64,000 nucleotides of DNA, from NCBI RefSeq assembly GCF_050113635.1, contig NZ_JBNJLT010000003.1, forward strand, positions 124,001 through 188,000. The letters are read 5' to 3'. Every line of letters starts with the position of its first letter. The first letter of the stretch is position 1. The notes beneath the pieces are model-generated. The model ran no database searches and had not been told where the DNA came from. It saw only the letters and a list, made by a program, of their open reading frames with translations. Made by a program: the position numbers and the translations under genes. This DNA is from Marinimicrobium sp050113635 (GTDB lineage: Bacteria; Pseudomonadota; Gammaproteobacteria; Pseudomonadales; Cellvibrionaceae). This document shows positions 1-8,486 of this stretch, piece after piece.

Positions 1-94
1 CTTGCGGTGTGCTTTGTGCCGATACGGCGCCAGCACCAAACATCAGAACAGAACCTGCAATCAGGGCCAGTACGGGGTTGTGATTCTTACGCAT
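1..94 (-). CDS. Secreted protein, N-terminal fragment (gene continues past the window edge)
   Basis: Only the first 31 codons are present. They encode a clear Sec signal peptide: basic MRKNH start, hydrophobic core LALIAGSVLMFGAGA, and a likely cut after AVSA. A good ribosome site (TAAGGAGAG) lies just upstream of the ATG. The gene sits downstream of the sensor kinase/NtrC-class regulator pair on the same strand, and a sigma-54-like promoter lies 77-92 bases upstream of its start codon. That layout resembles zraP beside zraSR in enterics, where a periplasmic protein is the sigma-54-dependent target of the two-component system. The mature sequence is outside the window, so the function is unknown. 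Confidence 0.8.
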   Translation of the reverse strand, partial: MRKNHNPVLALIAGSVLMFGAGAVSAQSTPQ

Positions 95-170
95 AATGTC
101 TCTCCTTACTGTGAGTCGGAATCGGACCGGAGCCCGGTTACTTGCGTATTGAAACTTGCACAGTAGATAT

Positions 171-186
171 TGCAGAGGTCGTGCCA
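171..186 (-). promoter_or_regulatory. Sigma-54 (-24/-12) promoter for the secreted protein gene
   Basis: On the minus strand the sequence reads TGGCACGACCTCTGCA. The consensus is TGGCACG-N4-TTGCA, and the only mismatch is C for the first T of TTGC. The GG and GC doublets have the required spacing. Transcription would begin near position 160, leaving a leader of about 65 bases before the ATG at 94. An AT-rich run (ttttaaaattttt, about 190-202) lies directly upstream and could help DNA bending. The sigma-54 activator gene lies immediately upstream of this promoter. The site was found by eye. Confidence 0.7.
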
Positions 187-320
187 GCTTTTAAAATTTT
201 TATAACTCATTGATAAGTAAGGAGAAAATATTTTTCTCGGCTGTAAGGTGTGGCGGCGATCACTGTGCGTTTTCGCTCATGTGCCAATATGACTCACTCA
301 TCGGTGTGCCGTATTGACAA

Positions 321-1709
321 TCAGTCGTCAGTTTCCAGCCAGCGGTAGAGCGTACGTCGCCCGATATTGAGAATATCCGCAGCCTGTTTTTTGTTGCCTT
401 CCACCTGGTTGAGCACGTATTGGATATAGCTGCGCTCTACGGCTTCCAGTGACACCAGGGTGTCGTCTTCGGTGGGTGGTTGCCAGCGGTTTCCCGAAGC
501 GGCCGGTGGCGAGACGGGTAGCTGGTGGACCCGGTCGGGCAGGTGTTCCGGGCCGATCAGGCGCCCGGTGCAAAATGTTACGGCGCGTTCGACGATGTTT
601 CCGAGTTCGCGCACATTACCGGGAAAGGGGTAGCGTTTGAGCAGGTTGAGCGCTTCGGTGCTCAGCCCGTCGACCGGCTGCTGGCGGCGGCCATTGAACT
701 GATGGATCAGGTGGGCGATCAGCCGCTCGATATCGTCGCCCCGCTGGCGCAGCGGTGGCACGTCCAGCGCAAAGGTTTCCAGTCGATAAAAAAGGTCTTC
801 GCGGAAGCGGCCCTCGGCGACCTCGTCGGGCAGTTCGCGGTGCGTGGCGGCAATGATGCGCACATCGAGGCTTTGCTCGGCGTTGCTGCCGACGGGGCGA
901 ACCTTGCCGTCCTGCAGGATGCGCAACAGGCTGGACTGCATTTCCATCGGCATTTCACCGATTTCATCCAGCATCAGTGTGCCCCCGTCGGCGGCGGCGA
1001 ACAGGCCGCGCCGGGCCTTGGTCGCGCCTGTGAATGCGCCAGCGGCGTGCCCGAACAGCTCACTCTCCAACAGGTTGGCGGCGATGCCCCCACAGTTCAG
1101 GGCGATAAACGGGCCGTTGCGGCGGTCGCTTTCGCGATGAATGGCCCGCGCCACCAGTTCCTTGCCGACGCCACTTTCGCCGGTGACCAGCACGGGGCCG
1201 TCCGCCTGGGCCACTTGCCGAATTTGAGTGAACAGCTGGCGCATCGCCGGGCTGCGCCCGATCATGCCGTGAAATTCACCCTGGTCGAGCAAACGCCGGT
1301 AGTAACCCAGCTCCTGCTCCAGCTGTTGGCGCTGAAGGGTACGGGTGACCGAAAGGGAAAAGTGGTCCAGATCCAGCGGTTTGGTAAGAAAGTCGTCCGC
1401 TCCGCGCTTGAGGGCATCCACTGCCTGGTCAATGGTGCCGAAGGCGGTGATGGCGATAAAGGCTGGGCGCACGGGCAGGCGATGCAGCTCTTCCAGTAAA
1501 TCCAGGCCATTGCCATCGGGCAGGTGCAGGTCACTGATCACCAGTTGTGGCGCTTCCTCGGCCAGCCACTGCCGCGCCGAACTCAGATCGCCTTTGCCTG
1601 CACAGCGATGGTCGGCGTCGGTCAGCTCATCCAGCAGGAGTTGGCGCAGGTCGGGATCGTCTTCGATGACCAGAATGTCGATGGGGCCGCTGGGCGCCGA
1701 ATCAGTCAT
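321..1709 (-). CDS. Sigma-54-dependent response regulator, NtrC/ZraR class
   Basis: This 462-residue transcription activator has three domains. The receiver domain (about 1-125) has acidic residues E16-D18, phospho-acceptor Asp60 in VISDLHLP, and Lys110. The AAA+ domain (about 145-385) has Walker A GESGVGKE at 177-184, the sigma-54 contact loop GAFTGA at 224-229 and Walker B LMLDEI. A Fis-type helix-turn-helix lies at the C-terminus (about 430-460). All key motifs are intact, so it should activate sigma-54 polymerase when phosphorylated. Its start overlaps the kinase gene by 8 bases, so the two are co-translated partners. The nearest candidate target is the promoter at 171-186. The length and layout resemble ZraR/AtoC-type regulators, but the signal is not known. 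Confidence 0.93.
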   Translation of the reverse strand: MTDSAPSGPIDILVIEDDPDLRQLLLDELTDADHRCAGKGDLSSARQWLAEEAPQLVISDLHLPDGNGLDLLEELHRLPVRPAFIAITAFGTIDQAVDALKRGADDFLTKPLDLDHFSLSVTRTLQRQQLEQELGYYRRLLDQGEFHGMIGRSPAMRQLFTQIRQVAQADGPVLVTGESGVGKELVARAIHRESDRRNGPFIALNCGGIAANLLESELFGHAAGAFTGATKARRGLFAAADGGTLMLDEIGEMPMEMQSSLLRILQDGKVRPVGSNAEQSLDVRIIAATHRELPDEVAEGRFREDLFYRLETFALDVPPLRQRGDDIERLIAHLIHQFNGRRQQPVDGLSTEALNLLKRYPFPGNVRELGNIVERAVTFCTGRLIGPEHLPDRVHQLPVSPPAASGNRWQPPTEDDTLVSLEAVERSYIQYVLNQVEGNKKQAADILNIGRRTLYRWLETDD

Positions 1710-3210
1710 TGGGGTTGTCCTCGCGCAAGGGTGTGGCGGTGGGCGCGTCTGCGGGTGGCTGGAAAGGGATGGTTAGCTCGAAACGGGCTCCGCCGAGTTC
1801 GCTATCGCCGATTTCGATATGGCCGCCGTGTTCGGTCACTACTGCGTTGACGACCGCCAGGCCGAGGCCAGTGCCGACACCGACCGGCTTGGTGGTCACG
1901 AAAGGTTCAAGCAATCGGGGTTGAATGGCTGGATCGATACCGGGGCCATCGTCTTCGACCGTAAGGTGCAACTGCCCTGAGCCGCAGTGCCAGCTCAGTT
2001 GCACCTGGCCGTTCGGGGTAGCCTGAATGGCGTTGCGCAGCAGGTTGATAATGGCTTGTTCCAACCGCAAACGATCTGCCACCAGCGGTGGGCAAGATGT
2101 TTCCGGCGGTTGCACCGAAAGGGTGACCTGCTGGCGTTCGCGCTCGCCCTCCACCTGTTGCACGGAGGATTGCACCAGCTCCTGAAAGCGCAGTGAACGG
2201 CGCTCCGGTTTGACCGGGCGGGCAAAGTCCATCAATTGCCGGATGATGCGTTCCATGCGTTGCAGTTGTTGGCGGATATCGTGCAGAGGCTCCGCATTTT
2301 CCGCCGCCACTTTGCGCAACGCGCGCTGGGCTTTGCCGTCCGCCACGCTGAGCGGTGTACCCAGCTCGTGAGCCACACCCGCGGCAAAACGGCCAATAGC
2401 GGCCAGTTTTTCAGCCTGATGCAATTGGTGCTTGAGTTGGTATTCGCGTTCGCGCCGGGTGCTGATTTCCCGCTCCGAGTCGGCAATGCTGTCCAGCATG
2501 CGATTGATGCTGCCGGACAAAAACCGCAATTCCATCGGGCCTGCGGTGGCCAGTCGATGCTCGCGATCGCCACCCGCCACCGTAGTCAGGCTATCGCCCA
2601 TAAACTGAATATGGCGACCGATGGCGCGCCGGTAACCCACCCAGACCAGCACCAGAACGAGCAGTGCAAAGCCGGCCAGCAAACCAATGGCCCGCGCCCG
2701 AAAAGCGTGGATTTGCTGCACAAAATCACTGCCTCGGCGGGTAACCTGAAGCAGGCCGTTGATGCGGCCGCCGCTGTCGGTCAAGGGCATAAAATAGGAA
2801 AATACGGCTTCGCCACCGACTTGCTCGAAGGCGCTTTGTTCACTGCCCCGGGTGGCGAGGCTGGCGGCTTCGATATCCTGGACCTGCACATTGCTGGGGC
2901 CTTGTGCGGTAATGCGTTGGCCTTCTCGGTCATAGACGTACACCCCGTATACCCGCCCGATGTCGCCGGCGGAGGTGACGGTGCGACGCAGCGTTTCTTC
3001 GTGACCGTTTTCCAGGGCGTAGCTCAGGGGGCGACGAATGGAGCGGGCAATCAGCTCGATTTCCTCTTCCATGCCTTCTTCGGCGGCCTGTTCCAACTGG
3101 CGCAGACTGAAGCCTGCCGTAATGATCATGACCAGTAAAAACGGAGCGAGCACGAACGCCAGCAGTGCCGTGCGAATATTGTAAAGGCCGAAAGGTTGTC
3201 GCCGTCCCAT
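1702..3210 (-). CDS. Membrane sensor histidine kinase
   Basis: The protein is 502 residues from the ATG at 3210, which has a GGAG ribosome site. A GTG at 3255 would add 15 residues and is less likely. Transmembrane segments lie near residues 13-33 and 175-193 and enclose a periplasmic sensor region of about 140 residues. A HAMP-like linker follows, then a dimerisation domain with the phospho-accepting His281 in the box AHELGTPLS. The C-terminal ATPase domain carries the N box (LLRNAIQA), DDGPGID and the GTGLGLAVV glycine box. It should phosphorylate the overlapping NtrC-class regulator. The arrangement is ZraS-like, but the stimulus cannot be read from sequence. Confidence 0.9.
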   Translation of the reverse strand: MGRRQPFGLYNIRTALLAFVLAPFLLVMIITAGFSLRQLEQAAEEGMEEEIELIARSIRRPLSYALENGHEETLRRTVTSAGDIGRVYGVYVYDREGQRITAQGPSNVQVQDIEAASLATRGSEQSAFEQVGGEAVFSYFMPLTDSGGRINGLLQVTRRGSDFVQQIHAFRARAIGLLAGFALLVLVLVWVGYRRAIGRHIQFMGDSLTTVAGGDREHRLATAGPMELRFLSGSINRMLDSIADSEREISTRREREYQLKHQLHQAEKLAAIGRFAAGVAHELGTPLSVADGKAQRALRKVAAENAEPLHDIRQQLQRMERIIRQLMDFARPVKPERRSLRFQELVQSSVQQVEGERERQQVTLSVQPPETSCPPLVADRLRLEQAIINLLRNAIQATPNGQVQLSWHCGSGQLHLTVEDDGPGIDPAIQPRLLEPFVTTKPVGVGTGLGLAVVNAVVTEHGGHIEIGDSELGGARFELTIPFQPPADAPTATPLREDNPND

Positions 3211-3244
3211 CAGCGTGGCTCCGGTGGGCCGCTGGTGCGTTTGC

Positions 3245-3859
3245 TCAGCAAGCACTACCGCGGCATAAATGATAAATAGCGGTTTCCCCGAACAGGTTGG
3301 GCGAGAAATCCTTCAAAAAGTTCGGTGACTGTTCGTTCACCACCAGCCGATGCAGCACGGTAATGTTTTTTTCCCGGCACAGCACCTCGAAGTCGCGAAA
3401 GGTACAGAAGTGAATATTGGGTGTGTTGTACCACTCATAGGGCAGCAGGTCGGAAACCGGCATGCGGCCACGCACGGCCAGGTGCCACCGCGCTTTCCAG
3501 TGCGCGAAGTTGGGGAAGGTGACGATGCACTCTTTACCCACGCGCAGCATCTCGTCCAGCACTTTGTGGGGATAGTGCATGGTCTGAATAGCCTGTGCCA
3601 TGACCACGGTATCGAAGCTGCCGTCGGCAAAGTTGCCGAGGCCGTCATCCAGATTCTGTTCGAGAACGCTGAGCCCTTTGTCGATACAGGCATTGATCTG
3701 GTCCGGGTCAATCTCCAGCCCGTACCCAGTCGCCTGCTTGGTGTCGCGCAGGTATTGCAGCAGAGTGCCATCGCCGCAACCCAGGTCCAGAACCCGGCTG
3801 CCGTTGGCAATCCAGCTTTGAATTTCGGTTTGATCCAGGCGCATGGGTTGTCCGTTCAT
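3245..3859 (-). CDS. metW: Methionine biosynthesis protein MetW
   Basis: This 204-residue protein is a class I methyltransferase-fold protein with the SAM-binding glycine motif VLDLGCGDGTLL near residue 23. It also has a conserved aromatic-rich central part (VTFPNFAHWKARWHL, WYNTPNIHFCT) typical of MetW. MetW accompanies MetX in many Proteobacteria and is needed for homoserine acylation in vivo; its exact biochemical role is less settled than that of MetX. Its ATG overlaps the metX stop codon in an ATGA, so translation is coupled. The length is normal for the family. Confidence 0.93.
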   Translation of the reverse strand: MNGQPMRLDQTEIQSWIANGSRVLDLGCGDGTLLQYLRDTKQATGYGLEIDPDQINACIDKGLSVLEQNLDDGLGNFADGSFDTVVMAQAIQTMHYPHKVLDEMLRVGKECIVTFPNFAHWKARWHLAVRGRMPVSDLLPYEWYNTPNIHFCTFRDFEVLCREKNITVLHRLVVNEQSPNFLKDFSPNLFGETAIYHLCRGSAC

Positions 3860-5010
3860 GAGTGTACCTCCCCGGCCACACCCGCCATGTAGCGGGTGAA
3901 CACCTGCCGATAACGTTCGTTGGGCAGCAGGAACGCATCGTGTCCGTAAGGAGAATCGATGTTGGTGTAGCTCACGGCCCGCCCGGCGCCGGTCAGTGCG
4001 TCCACGATTTCCCGCGAGCGCTGTGGAGAGAATCGCCAGTCCGAACTGAACGACACGACGAGGAACTTGCAGCGTGCCAGCCGAAACGCTTCTACGGCAT
4101 CGTCGTTGTATTCGCGGGCGAGATCAAAATAATCCAATGCGCGGGTGATTAAAATATAGCTATTGGCATCGAAGTTGTTCGCGAAGCTGTCCCCTTGATA
4201 ATGCAGATAGCTTTCCACCTGAAACTCCACGGGGTCATACTGGCCGCGCAGGAAGCTGCCGCTGCGCAGTTCTCGGCCAAATTTCTCTCCCATGGCGTGA
4301 TCGGACAGATAGGTGATGTGTCCGATCATGCGGGCCACGGCCAAGCCGTCTCGCGGCACGGTGTCGTGCTCAAGGTAGTGACCGTTGTGGAAATTCGGGT
4401 CCGACATGATCGCCTGCCGGGCGGTTTCGTTGAACGCAATGTTCTGGGCGCTGAGTTTCATCGCCGCGGCGATTACTACGGCATGGCGCAGCTTGTCCGG
4501 GTATTCCAGTGCCCAGCGCATGACCTGCATACCGCCCAGGCTGCCCCCGACAATCGCGGCCCAGCAGTCAATACCCAAGGCTTCGCCCAGGCGCTTCTGA
4601 CTCTCTACCCAGTCGCGTACTCGCAACATGGGAAAATCCGCACCCCACGGCTTGCCGGTGGCTGGGTTGGTGGAACGCGGACCGGTAGAGCCACTGCATC
4701 CGCCCAGGTTGTTGGGGCACACGACGAAAAAGCGATTGGTGTCGATGGCTTTACCCGGGCCGATGTAGTTATCCCACCAGCCGGGTTTGCGGTCTTCCAG
4801 GCTGTGGTAGCCGGCAGCGTGATGGTTGCCGGACAGGGCGTGGCAAATAAGCACCGCGTTGGAGCGATCCGCATTCAGGGTGCCATAGGTCTCATACACC
4901 AGCTCGTAATGATCGAGCGTAGTGCCGCAGGCCAGCGTGAGCGGCTCGGTGAAGACGTGAGTCTGGGGGGTGACCAGACCGACGGAGTCGTCGGGCAGAG
5001 TGTCGGGCAT
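3856..5010 (-). CDS. metX: Homoserine O-acyltransferase MetX
   Basis: This 384-residue alpha/beta hydrolase transfers an acyl group to homoserine at the start of methionine synthesis. The nucleophile is Ser157 in GGSLGGM. The conserved block GCSGSTGP and the catalytic His in SPYGHDAFL near the C-terminus are present. Many gammaproteobacterial MetX proteins paired with MetW use succinyl-CoA instead of acetyl-CoA, so the donor is left open. It is the first gene of the metX-metW pair. About 146 non-coding bases separate it from yggT, including a short direct repeat (tgtcatcgggtc twice, near 5108-5132). Confidence 0.95.
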   Translation of the reverse strand: MPDTLPDDSVGLVTPQTHVFTEPLTLACGTTLDHYELVYETYGTLNADRSNAVLICHALSGNHHAAGYHSLEDRKPGWWDNYIGPGKAIDTNRFFVVCPNNLGGCSGSTGPRSTNPATGKPWGADFPMLRVRDWVESQKRLGEALGIDCWAAIVGGSLGGMQVMRWALEYPDKLRHAVVIAAAMKLSAQNIAFNETARQAIMSDPNFHNGHYLEHDTVPRDGLAVARMIGHITYLSDHAMGEKFGRELRSGSFLRGQYDPVEFQVESYLHYQGDSFANNFDANSYILITRALDYFDLAREYNDDAVEAFRLARCKFLVVSFSSDWRFSPQRSREIVDALTGAGRAVSYTNIDSPYGHDAFLLPNERYRQVFTRYMAGVAGEVHS

Positions 5011-5156
5011 GGGTGATCTCGGTCTCGGGCTTGGCGTAAGCTCGCCAGTCTAAGGGGGCCTCAGAGGGCCTGCAAGTGTCTGGGGCGGCCCGGCTCAATG
5101 TCGGGCCTGTCATCGGGTCTGTCATCGGGTCTGGGCGGTAGCGGCGCGCCCGATGC

Positions 5157-5747
5157 CTACATTCCCAGCACCAGCCCACCGGGCATTCCCACGCTTTGTC
5201 CCAGGGCGGGCACCAGGTAGCGGTTGAGAATGTGCAGCACCATAAAGGCGAAAATGGGGGTGATGTCGATTCCGCCCATCGGTGGGATCAGTTTTTGGAA
5301 AGGTGCCATCACGGGCGCCACGAGCTGGCGCACCAGCAATAATGCCGGATGCTGGCTGAACGGCGCCACCCAACTGGCGATGATGGAAATAATCAGGCAC
5401 CAGAAGTAGATGGACAGGATGACCGACAGCAAACCGATGGCGGACCAGGCAATAGCCACCAACGGGTTTAGGATGCCGAGCCCGGCAATTAATAGCACCA
5501 GTTGGATCAATAACCATTGAATGATCAAGGCCAGTACCAGCGCCGCCATATCCACTCCGAACACGCCCGGAATCACTTTGCGCAAAGGCAGCAGCAATGG
5601 GTTGGTGGCCTTGGCAACAAACTGTGAAATGGGGTTGTAGAAATCCGCCCGCACCAGTTGGAACAAAAAGCGCAGTAATACCAGCAGCAGGTACAGTGAA
5701 CCCAGGGTGCGGATGACATAAATGGCAATTTCAGCCGAAGTGGACAT
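5157..5747 (-). CDS. YggT family integral membrane protein
   Basis: The protein has 196 residues and four to five hydrophobic segments arranged as two YGGT repeats: each repeat has a long hydrophobic helix followed by a DFYNPISQ or PFSQHPA type polar turn. YggT proteins sit in the inner membrane and are linked to osmotic tolerance and the cell division/proC neighbourhood in many bacteria; no enzymatic activity is established. It follows proC on the same strand at a spacing of 62 bases, matching the yggS-proC-yggT order seen in Pseudomonas. Confidence 0.88.
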   Translation of the reverse strand: MSTSAEIAIYVIRTLGSLYLLLVLLRFLFQLVRADFYNPISQFVAKATNPLLLPLRKVIPGVFGVDMAALVLALIIQWLLIQLVLLIAGLGILNPLVAIAWSAIGLLSVILSIYFWCLIISIIASWVAPFSQHPALLLVRQLVAPVMAPFQKLIPPMGGIDITPIFAFMVLHILNRYLVPALGQSVGMPGGLVLGM

Positions 5748-5809
5748 GCGTGTTCCTCTCGTTGAACAATCTGGTTGGGCCGTCGTAGTGAGCGGTCATC
5801 AGCCCGTCT

Positions 5810-6637
5810 TTATTGGTCCAGCGCCCGGGCCAGTTCGCCAGCACGGGCGGCACAGGCTTTCATGGCCCGCTCGAATACGGCGCGCAACTGGTCGTGCTCG
5901 AAGGACTTGATGGCCGCTTCGGTGGTGCCGCCGGGTGACATGACCCGCCGCCTCAGTTCAGCGACATCCACATCACTTTGGCGGGCGAGTGTCGCTGCGC
6001 CCAGTGCCGTTTGCAGGGTCAGCTCAGTGGCGGCCTCGCGGTCCAGTCCGAGCCTCTGACCGGCATCGATCATCGCTTCCATTACCAGGAAAAAGTACGC
6101 AGGCCCGGAACCCGAGACGGCGGTTACCGCATCGATGAGTGCCTCGTCGTCCAGCCATTGTACCGTACCGACGGCGGACAGGATCTGTTCGGCCTGCTGA
6201 CGCCGGGTATCACTTGTGTTGCGATTGGCGTAAAGGCCGCTGGCTCCGGTTTTGACCAGCGATGGTGTGTTCGGCATGCAACGGACAATGGCGTGGTGTT
6301 CTCCCAGCCAGCGTTCCAGCGCATCGACGTTGATGCCCGCCGCAATGGAAATGAGCAGGGGGTTGTGGTTCAGCGCGGGTCGCAGGTCTTCGGCCACTGC
6401 CTTGAGACCCTGGGGTTTCACCGCCAGGACGACCACATCCGCCTGTTCGGCCACATCGTGGTTGCTGCCGGTAGTGATCCCGAAGTCAGTCGCTAATGCA
6501 GTGAGTTTGTCCTTACTTCGGCCGCTGGCTAGGATACGGTCAGCTGGGTAGCCTTCCTGTACCAGGCCGCCAAGAATGCTGCGTGCCATATTGCCAGCGC
6601 CGACAAAGGCGAGGGTGGGGTAGGGGGTATTGCTCAT
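5810..6637 (-). CDS. proC: Pyrroline-5-carboxylate reductase ProC
   Basis: At 275 residues this is the normal size. It catalyses the last step of proline synthesis, NAD(P)H-dependent reduction of pyrroline-5-carboxylate. The N-terminal Rossmann motif FVGAGNMARSILGGL is present, as is the C-terminal signature TAVSGSGPAYFF and the VMSPGGTTEAAI segment of the substrate-binding helical domain. Its start codon overlaps the yggS stop codon by 4 bases, indicating an operon yggS-proC-yggT. Confidence 0.96.
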   Translation of the reverse strand: MSNTPYPTLAFVGAGNMARSILGGLVQEGYPADRILASGRSKDKLTALATDFGITTGSNHDVAEQADVVVLAVKPQGLKAVAEDLRPALNHNPLLISIAAGINVDALERWLGEHHAIVRCMPNTPSLVKTGASGLYANRNTSDTRRQQAEQILSAVGTVQWLDDEALIDAVTAVSGSGPAYFFLVMEAMIDAGQRLGLDREAATELTLQTALGAATLARQSDVDVAELRRRVMSPGGTTEAAIKSFEHDQLRAVFERAMKACAARAGELARALDQ

Positions 6638-7362
6638 AATGTGTCCTGTCCGGTTTCTCGGGCACCGAAAATATCCGTGCCGACTCGCACCATTGTAGCG
6701 CCTTCGGCGATGGCTGCCTCCAGATCGGCCGACATCCCCATCGACAGCGTGTCCAGCGGGGGCGGTTGCCCTTGATCGTCGGCCAGCTTGAGAGCCTTCA
6801 ATTCCGAGAGTGCTTGTCGCAGCCGGGCCAATACGGCCCGTTGGTCGTTAACATTCTCCCGTGGAGCGGGAATCGCCATCAGCCCGCGCAGGGTGAGATG
6901 AGGCAAAGCGGCCACGGCGCGGGCCAGCGATGGCAGATCACCCAGGGCCACCCCGGATTTGCTGATTTCGCCGTCGAGGTTCACCTGCAGGCAAACCTGG
7001 AGCGGACCCCGGTCAGCCGGGCGCTGCTCGCTCAGGCGTCTGGCGATCTTCTCCCGGTCAATACTGTGAACCCAGTCAAACTGTTCGGCGATGGCGCGGG
7101 TTTTATTCGATTGAATAGGACCGATAAAATGCCATTCTATGTCGGCCAGTTCGCGCAGAGCCGCTTGTTTGTCCAGCGCTTCCTGCAGATAGTTCTCGCC
7201 GAATCGCCGTTGCCCTGCCCGGTAGGCGTCGGCGAGTGCCGAGGCGGGGCGGGTTTTGCTGACGGCGACCAGCGCCACCGTTTCCGGTGAGCGGCCTGCC
7301 GTCTCAGCGGCCCGTTTCAGTCGGGCGGTGACATCGTGGAGCATCTCGTCTATCTTTGGCAT
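6634..7362 (-). CDS. yggS: PLP-binding homeostasis protein YggS (PLPHP)
   Basis: The protein is 242 residues from the ATG at 7362 (MPKIDEML). An upstream TTG at 7389 would add nine residues and lacks family support. The PLP-binding lysine lies in LVAVSKTRPA. Other family blocks are FGENYLQEA, WHFIGPIQSNK and the phosphate-binding SMGMSADLEAAI near the end. The protein carries PLP and buffers vitamin B6 and amino-acid pools; it has no known catalytic reaction. It is divergent from pilT with about 40 bases between the start codons, so the two must share a short promoter region. Confidence 0.94.
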   Translation of the reverse strand: MPKIDEMLHDVTARLKRAAETAGRSPETVALVAVSKTRPASALADAYRAGQRRFGENYLQEALDKQAALRELADIEWHFIGPIQSNKTRAIAEQFDWVHSIDREKIARRLSEQRPADRGPLQVCLQVNLDGEISKSGVALGDLPSLARAVAALPHLTLRGLMAIPAPRENVNDQRAVLARLRQALSELKALKLADDQGQPPPLDTLSMGMSADLEAAIAEGATMVRVGTDIFGARETGQDTL

Positions 7363-7403
7363 AACATCTCTAAGCGATAGCAACCCCAACGTAAGGTAGT
7401 AGC

Positions 7404-8438
7404 ATGGATATTACGGAACTTCTGGCGTTCAGCGCCAAACAGGGCGCTTCGGACCTGCACTTGTCGGCGGGGCTGCCGCCTATGATTCGCGTGGACGGCG
7501 ACGTGCGCCGCATCAACCTGCCGCCGATGGAGCACAAGCAGGTGCATAGTTTGATCTACGAGATAATGAATGACAAGCAACGCAAGGACTTCGAGGAGTT
7601 TCTGGAGACGGACTTTTCGTTTGAGGTGCCGGGCGTTGCGCGCTTCCGGGTGAACGCCTTTAACCAGAATCGCGGCGCGGGTGCTGTATTCCGGACCATT
7701 CCCTCGAAGGTGCTCACCATGGAAGAGTTGGGGATGGGGAATGTGTTCCGCGATATTTGTGCGGTGCCGCGCGGGCTGGTATTGGTCACCGGGCCGACGG
7801 GTTCCGGTAAGTCCACCACGCTGGCGGCCATGATGGACTACATCAACGACAATAAATACGAACACATCCTGACCATTGAGGACCCCATCGAATTTGTGCA
7901 CGAGAGCAAAAAGTGTCTCGTCAACCAGCGGGAAGTTCACCGCGACACCCACGGCTTTGCCGAAGCACTGCGCTCGGCTCTGCGCGAAGACCCGGACATC
8001 ATTCTGGTGGGTGAGATGCGCGACCTGGAGACGATTCGCCTGGCGCTGACGGCGGCGGAAACCGGTCACCTGGTGTTCGGTACCTTGCACACCACCTCGG
8101 CGGCAAAAACCATTGACCGGGTGGTGGATGTGTTCCCGGCGAACGAAAAGGCCATGGTGCGTTCGATGCTGTCCGAATCCCTGCAAGCGGTTGTTTCGCA
8201 GACGCTGCTTAAGAAAAACGGCGGCGGTCGGGTGGCCGCGCACGAAATCATGCGAGGCACCTCGGCCATTCGGAACCTGATTCGTGAAGATAAAGTGGCG
8301 CAAATGTATTCGGCAATTCAGACTGGCGCGTCGCTCGGGATGCAGACGATGGACCAGTGCCTGGCCGATCTGGTGGCACGGCGCATTGTCACCCGGGAAG
8401 TGGCCCGTGAAAAAGCCAAAATGCCGGACAACTTTTGA
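7404..8438 (+). CDS. pilT: Type IV pilus retraction ATPase PilT
   Basis: This 344-residue hexameric ATPase powers pilus retraction in twitching motility. Visible motifs are Walker A GPTGSGKST, the Asp box TIEDPIEFVH, Walker B PDIILVGEMRD, the His box ETGHLVFGTLHT, and the C-terminal AIRNLIRE motif needed for retraction. It acts at the cytoplasmic base of the pilus. It begins 41 bases from divergent yggS and is followed by pilU after 48 bases. Confidence 0.97.
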   Translation: MDITELLAFSAKQGASDLHLSAGLPPMIRVDGDVRRINLPPMEHKQVHSLIYEIMNDKQRKDFEEFLETDFSFEVPGVARFRVNAFNQNRGAGAVFRTIPSKVLTMEELGMGNVFRDICAVPRGLVLVTGPTGSGKSTTLAAMMDYINDNKYEHILTIEDPIEFVHESKKCLVNQREVHRDTHGFAEALRSALREDPDIILVGEMRDLETIRLALTAAETGHLVFGTLHTTSAAKTIDRVVDVFPANEKAMVRSMLSESLQAVVSQTLLKKNGGGRVAAHEIMRGTSAIRNLIREDKVAQMYSAIQTGASLGMQTMDQCLADLVARRIVTREVAREKAKMPDNF

Positions 8439-8486
8439 TGATTCAAGCTCCGGCTCTTATTCATTGTATGCTTACGGGAACCCGTT

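Noticed and set aside
2236..3138. A 300-codon plus-strand frame opposite the sensor kinase
   Set aside because: The kinase on the minus strand has every expected box; this frame is a by-product of its codon use.
7350..8303. A 317-codon minus-strand frame opposite pilT
   Set aside because: pilT carries all ATPase motifs, and the antisense frame is His/Arg-rich with no motif.
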